Below, piece by piece: positions 59,746 to 64,000 of a stretch of DNA of 64,000 nucleotides; position 1 is the first letter of the stretch; each line of letters starts with the position of its first letter. Under the pieces are notes generated by a model. The model was given only the letters and a program-made list of their open reading frames with translations. It was not told the DNA's origin and ran no database searches. Location: assembly GCF_019097595.1 (NCBI RefSeq), contig NC_080711.1, positions 17,974,928 to 18,038,927 of the forward strand, written 5' to 3'. The stretch is from Hemibagrus wyckioides (taxonomy: Eukaryota > Chordata > Actinopteri > Siluriformes > Bagridae). The position numbers and the translations under genes were made by a program.

Positions 59746-60843
59746 CTAATTACAGAAGTCAGAAGTCACTATTACATTTCTGATTAAAAAACAGTTTGCC
59801 CAATCACTTTTCCATTCTTTCCACTTTTCATGCTGGAGGTCGCAGTAGCTGAGAAGGTCAGTCCAGTCTTCTCTTTTTTTATCCCTTGCCATTAATTACA
59901 GCATCTCCTGGAGATCCTCAGACTTTCCCAAGCCAACTGTGAGATATCATCTCTCCAGTGTGGGTGTCGTCCATCTGAGACCGTCCATCTCAATCGTTCT
60001 CAGAGGAAAACGTCGTCTCTCAAATTAAATACCTCTCTTTAAGTTACAACATATAAAAGCACATTTATGTACTTTTCTTTATTTGATTAATTATACTATC
60101 ATATCAAAAATGCAATAGTTGCCTGTCTTCAAATTTGCTTAGACATGGTGGATAAGAAAAGTAAGTAGCTAAACAAATATATTTGAATGGATTAAAATGA
60201 ATGCTTAACTTGGCAGATCTGAGAACAGCATGAGAAAAGTTTCTACTGAAACTCAAAAAGAGAGAGACATTACAGGGTGTTTTGTCTTAGGAGAAGAAGT
60301 TATATTGAATTGGATTTATTAGAAATCACCTGATCTCTTTGTTTTCTAGGAGAGAAACTATAGAGATAATACGTAGATCTCTCTTTAGATATTTTTCCCT
60401 TATGGGTGCTGCCTTAATGTCATTGCATCTGACCCTCAACCTTCATCTTGCAGGTGGTGAACCTACAAGATGGCTCCATGTTGCCATGTCAGGCTAAATT
60501 ATGTGGATGTGTGTTACGTGGATGACCGGTCACCAGATTCCGTTCCTGATTTAAGATACCTAAATGTCAATACAACTGAGGTTGAAGCCAATGTTATATG
60601 AATATGTGACACAGATCTTTTAATGGACATTGAAGTGACGAAGCATCTGTATAGAACACCGGACGTGGATTTAGATTCATAATGAGCAAATCAGTGGTGG
60701 GGAGGGAAAACATCCAGAGATGGCATGAGAAAGAAACCGTGAGCAGAACCAACTTCTGATTGGAATAGATTTCTCAACAGGAAATCTATTCTCTTCCTGT
60801 GTGACACCGGATAATGTCTCTGTAAGTCATCCATATAAAGATA
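59746..60843. other. Intergenic, no gene seen
   Basis: No recognisable gene. Contains short AT-rich tracts and the TA site (60842-60843) used by the adjacent Tc1 element. Confidence 0.5.
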
Positions 60844-62091
60844 CACTATATTGCCAAAAGTATTCGCTCACCTGCCTTGACTCGCATATGAACTTAAGTG
60901 ACATCCCTTTCCTAATCCATAGGGTTCAATATGACGTCGGTCCACCCTTTGCAGCTATAACAGCTTCAACTCTTCTGGGAAGGCTGTCCACAAGGTTTAA
61001 GAGTGTGTTTATGGGAATTTTTGACCATTCTTCCAGAAGCGCATTTGTGAGGTCACACACGGATGTTGGACGAGAAGGCCTGGCTCTCAGTCTCCACTCT
61101 AATTCATCCCAAAGGTGTTCTATCGGGTTGAGGTCAGGACTCTGTGCAGGCCAGTCAAGTTCATCCACACCAGACTCTGTCATCCATGTCTTTATGGACC
61201 TTGATTTGTGCACTGGTGCACAGTCATGTTGGAAGAGGAAGGGGCCAGCTCCAAACTGTTCCCACAAAGTTGGGAGCATGGAATTGTCCAAAATGTCTTG
61301 GTATGCTGAAGCATTCAGAGTTCCTTTCACTGGAACTAAGGGGCCAAGCCCAGCTCCTGAAAAACAACCCCACACCATAATCCCCCCTCCACCAAACTTT
61401 ACACTTGGCACAATGCAGTCAGACAAGTACCGTTCTCCTGGCAACCGCCAAACCCAGACTCGTCCATCAGATTGCCAGATGGAGAAGCGCGATTCGTCAC
61501 TCCAGAGAACGCGTCTCCACTGCTCTAGAGTCCAGTGGCGGCGTGCTTTACACCACTGCATCCGACGCTTTGCATTGCACTTGGTGATGTATGGCTTGGA
61601 TGCAGCTGCTCGGCCATGGAAACCCATTCCATGAAGCTCTCTGCGCACTGTTCTTGAGCTAATCTGAAGGCCACATGAAGTTTGGAGGTCTGTAGCGATT
61701 GACTCTGCAGAAAGTTGGTGACCTCTTCGCACTATGCGCCTCAGCATCCGCTGATCCCGCTCCGTCAGTTTACGTGGCCTACCACTTCGTGGCTGAGTTG
61801 CTGTCGTTCCCAAACACTTCCACGTTCTTATAATACAGCTGACAGTTGACTGTGGAATATTTAGGAGCGAGGAAATTTCACGACTGGATTTGTTGCACAG
61901 GTGGCATCCTATCACAGTTCCACGCTGGAATTCACTGATCTCCTGAGAGCGACCCATTCTTTCACAAATGTTTGTAAAAACAGTCTGCATGCCTAGGTGC
62001 TTGATTTTATACACCTGTGGCCATGGAAGTGATTGGAACACCTGATTCTGATTATTTGGATGGGTGAGCGAATACTTTTGGCAATATAGTG
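60844..62091 (-). mobile_element. Full-length Tc1-like transposon, copy 2
   Basis: The element is exactly 1248 bp, like copy 1, with the same perfect 29-bp inverted ends (60844-60872 and 62063-62091) and TA on both sides (60842-60843, 62092-62093). Its transposase gene is on the minus strand (60926-61957), so the two elements face opposite ways about 4.0 kb apart. Confidence 0.97.
60926..61957 (-). CDS. Tc1-type transposase, apparently intact (copy 2)
   Basis: The 343 residues begin [17 protein letters not shown] and end GPTSY. All functional motifs of copy 1 are kept at the same positions: helix-turn-helix in 25-45, GRPR 59-62, D154, D245 and E280. By eye there are 13 substitutions relative to copy 1 (for example G68D, N123Y, W231L, R288W, D338G) and no indels, about 96% identity. 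R60/W231-type differences may matter for activity but cannot be judged here. The reverse-strand frames overlapping it are shadows. Confidence 0.95.
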   Translation of the reverse strand: MGRSQEISEFQRGTVIGCHLCNKSSREISSLLNIPQSTVSCIIRTWKCLGTTATQPRSGRPRKLTERDQRMLRRIVRRGHQLSAESIATDLQTSCGLQISSRTVRRELHGMGFHGRAAASKPYITKCNAKRRMQWCKARRHWTLEQWRRVLWSDESRFSIWQSDGRVWVWRLPGERYLSDCIVPSVKFGGGGIMVWGCFSGAGLGPLVPVKGTLNASAYQDILDNSMLPTLWEQFGAGPFLFQHDCAPVHKSRSIKTWMTESGVDELDWPAQSPDLNPIEHLWDELEWRLRARPSRPTSVCDLTNALLEEWSKIPINTLLNLVDSLPRRVEAVIAAKGGPTSY

Positions 62092-62093
62092 TA

Positions 62094-64000
62094 TATACAT
62101 CTTCAAGATTTAGTTTCAGTGGAATACAAGCAATGCCTTTGCTTGAGCTGGGGTAGAGTGACATACTGGTCTGTTTGGGTTTTGCAAGTCACCTGCAACA
62201 GCTCCATAAAGGGGCTCCACTGTTTAAGTACAGGTAATCCTGTGGGATAAATGAAGTAATCCAAGGACAAGAGTTTGCCTTATAAGAGTTTACAAACTGA
62301 TTGTCACTTCATTGTAAGTTGTATTGTCTGCAGTGGCTTTGAGCACTCTTGAGCCTCAATACATAAAACATAAATACAAAGTCACTATTTGAGTGCCGTT
62401 GGTTATAATCTGTTTAATAAACTTTAAATTGCATCCGTTTCATAATGACTTTGACAAACGGCTTTCACCAGTTCAGAAGGAAACTACTTCAGAATTCTGG
62501 GTCACTTGAGACTGACACTGACATTTTTACAGGCTACACCCATGACTTTGTGGTTTACAAGGTGACAGGTTTGCTATTATTTCTCAGTCAAAGCGATTGA
62601 GGGGAAAAAGGAAAAACTCCACTAGCTCTGTAGGAAATCACTCTGGCAGTCCTCCACATGTACATACCTCCAGGTTTGTTCTTGAAAGGATAATTACCAT
62701 AATGTTTTGTGTTGATCTGTGAGTCTGTGTCAGCTTCCCACACTTGAATGGCATTCTAATGGCACTTCCTTTTTTGGCCTTTTTTACATTCTCTCTGTCC
62801 TGACATCTGTGATATTGTTCATGAGTACATTTTAGAAAAGTCTGAAGCAATGCCTTTCATACACTGCCTTTGGTATTGTTATAAGATGCTAACATGCTGA
62901 GCTAAAACAGCACAAGCCATTGGCAATATTTGAGGAGTCAAAAGCCTTGTTTATGATCTTCATCCTTACTAGTAGAGCCTAGAAAAAATCAAGACTGGTA
63001 GAACATACTTAGCTTTGTAGCAAGAAAGAATATCCTACTGCAGTGGATTAGTGATAAATGACCAACCGTGAAGCGATGACACAGAATTTGAAAAGAATTA
63101 TTACCACTTGAATATTTAACTTGTGGTACTTAATGGAAGAACAGAGCAATTCTAAGAGGTATGGGAGGCTTCTATTAACTCACTAGAGTCAAGTCTATCT
63201 ACTACTCTATTAATGGGTTTGCTCCAAAGGAGTACTGAGAAACTAATTAGAGTGTAGTACATCATGATGTTTCTGTCTGTATCAACGTTATGTATTAAAT
63301 ATTCACTCTATGACTTAACATAGAGAAATTGTACCCCATTCCAGGCTACATGCTTTTTTTTTTTTTACCGTGCTTTCTCTTTGTGCTTTGTTTACTGTCA
63401 AGTATGACCACACTGAAATTTATTTACTGCTAAAATTCAATAAACACTGTAAATAATAAAAAAATACTACTTGTGTGTGTGTGTGTTTTTAAATGCAAGT
63501 AGATGCTGTGTATGTTAAATCAAATATATGAGTGAAGACTGTGTTGTAGTATGAAAGAGATGCTGAGTTTTGGTATTAGACTGCTTTTGATGGCAAAAAT
63601 GAAAGATGCCTTTCCTTTTCCTCATCAAATCTTTAAACATAAGTGTGGGAAGGATCCGCAAACCCAGTGTTAGCTTGGCCATAGGGTCAGAGCCTCATTC
63701 ACAACCCCATGCATTTAAAATTCCATTGAAGTTGCCCTTAATTTGTGTGACTAACAGTTTAAGAATGTTGCCACTGTACAGATATATGCTGCTGTACTAT
63801 GGATTTGGTTGCTTTTATAGATATACACAATTATATTGCAACAAGCACTAATAGTGGCTCATTGGGGCAGTATTCACAATGCCCCCTCATCTGGAGTGGA
63901 CGCAATGTATAACGATTTTTCTTCGATCTTTTGTGTTCACCTCACACTCCGTAATAATGGCTACAGGAATCAGACCTGCTGTATCATAGTTTCAGGATAT
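62094..64000. other. Intergenic end of the window, no gene seen
   Basis: AT-rich sequence with a GT tract near 63472-63486, a poly-T run near 63355 and AATAAA words near 63438. Frames of 70-81 codons (62638-62850, 63606-63851) have no recognisable features. Confidence 0.5.

Noticed and set aside
63606..63851. 81-codon frame near the end of the window
   Set aside because: AT-rich composition, no domain or promoter context, and no splice support. Treated as chance.

Overview
This 64 kb window is nuclear DNA of a ray-finned fish. Three things support that: spliced vertebrate genes with GT/AG introns, a eukaryotic tRNA gene, and a dense load of teleost-type Tc1/mariner, L2/CR1-like and tRNA-SINE repeats with long TA, CA and GATA microsatellites. 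The repeat mix (tRNA-SINEs with a CTTCTT tail, several Tc1 families) suggests an otophysan such as a catfish or a relative; this is inference, not proof.

Layout. 1-3.2 kb is intergenic and repeat-rich. A tRNA-Thr(CGT) gene lies on the minus strand at 3209-3280. A GC-rich promoter-like patch (about 3990-4190) precedes a small gene for a 64-residue membrane protein (4553-4747). suz12 (Polycomb Repressive Complex 2 subunit) occupies 8123-20221 on the plus strand with 16 coding exons that join in frame to 652 residues; its 3' UTR may run to about 24.2 kb. 24.2-29.9 kb is intergenic and holds a fold-back Tc1 remnant, a SINE and a non-LTR retrotransposon fragment. crlf3 (cytokine receptor-like factor 3) lies on the minus strand from 44020 down to 29967, with eight coding exons giving 444 residues and a probable non-coding first exon near 50.4-50.5 kb. 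From 50.7 kb to the end I found no cellular gene: the stretch contains a GATA/CAGA microsatellite, Tc1 remnants, an L2 fragment and two full-length Tc1-like transposons (55558-56805 and 60844-62091), each with an uninterrupted 343-residue DD34E transposase.

The two large genes converge and share no pathway that I know of. The most notable non-genic structures are the two apparently intact Tc1 elements in opposite orientation, with shorter relatives nearby that share their ends; a 20-bp minisatellite of 33.7 copies without one indel (39567-40240); an L2 retrotransposon lodged in a 25-bp minisatellite (35575-37035); a fold-back Tc1 remnant (24310-25161); and CA/GT tracts abutting many splice sites of both genes. 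I saw no clear evidence of an entirely new system. The best candidate for an undescribed gene is the 64-residue membrane protein at 4553-4747.
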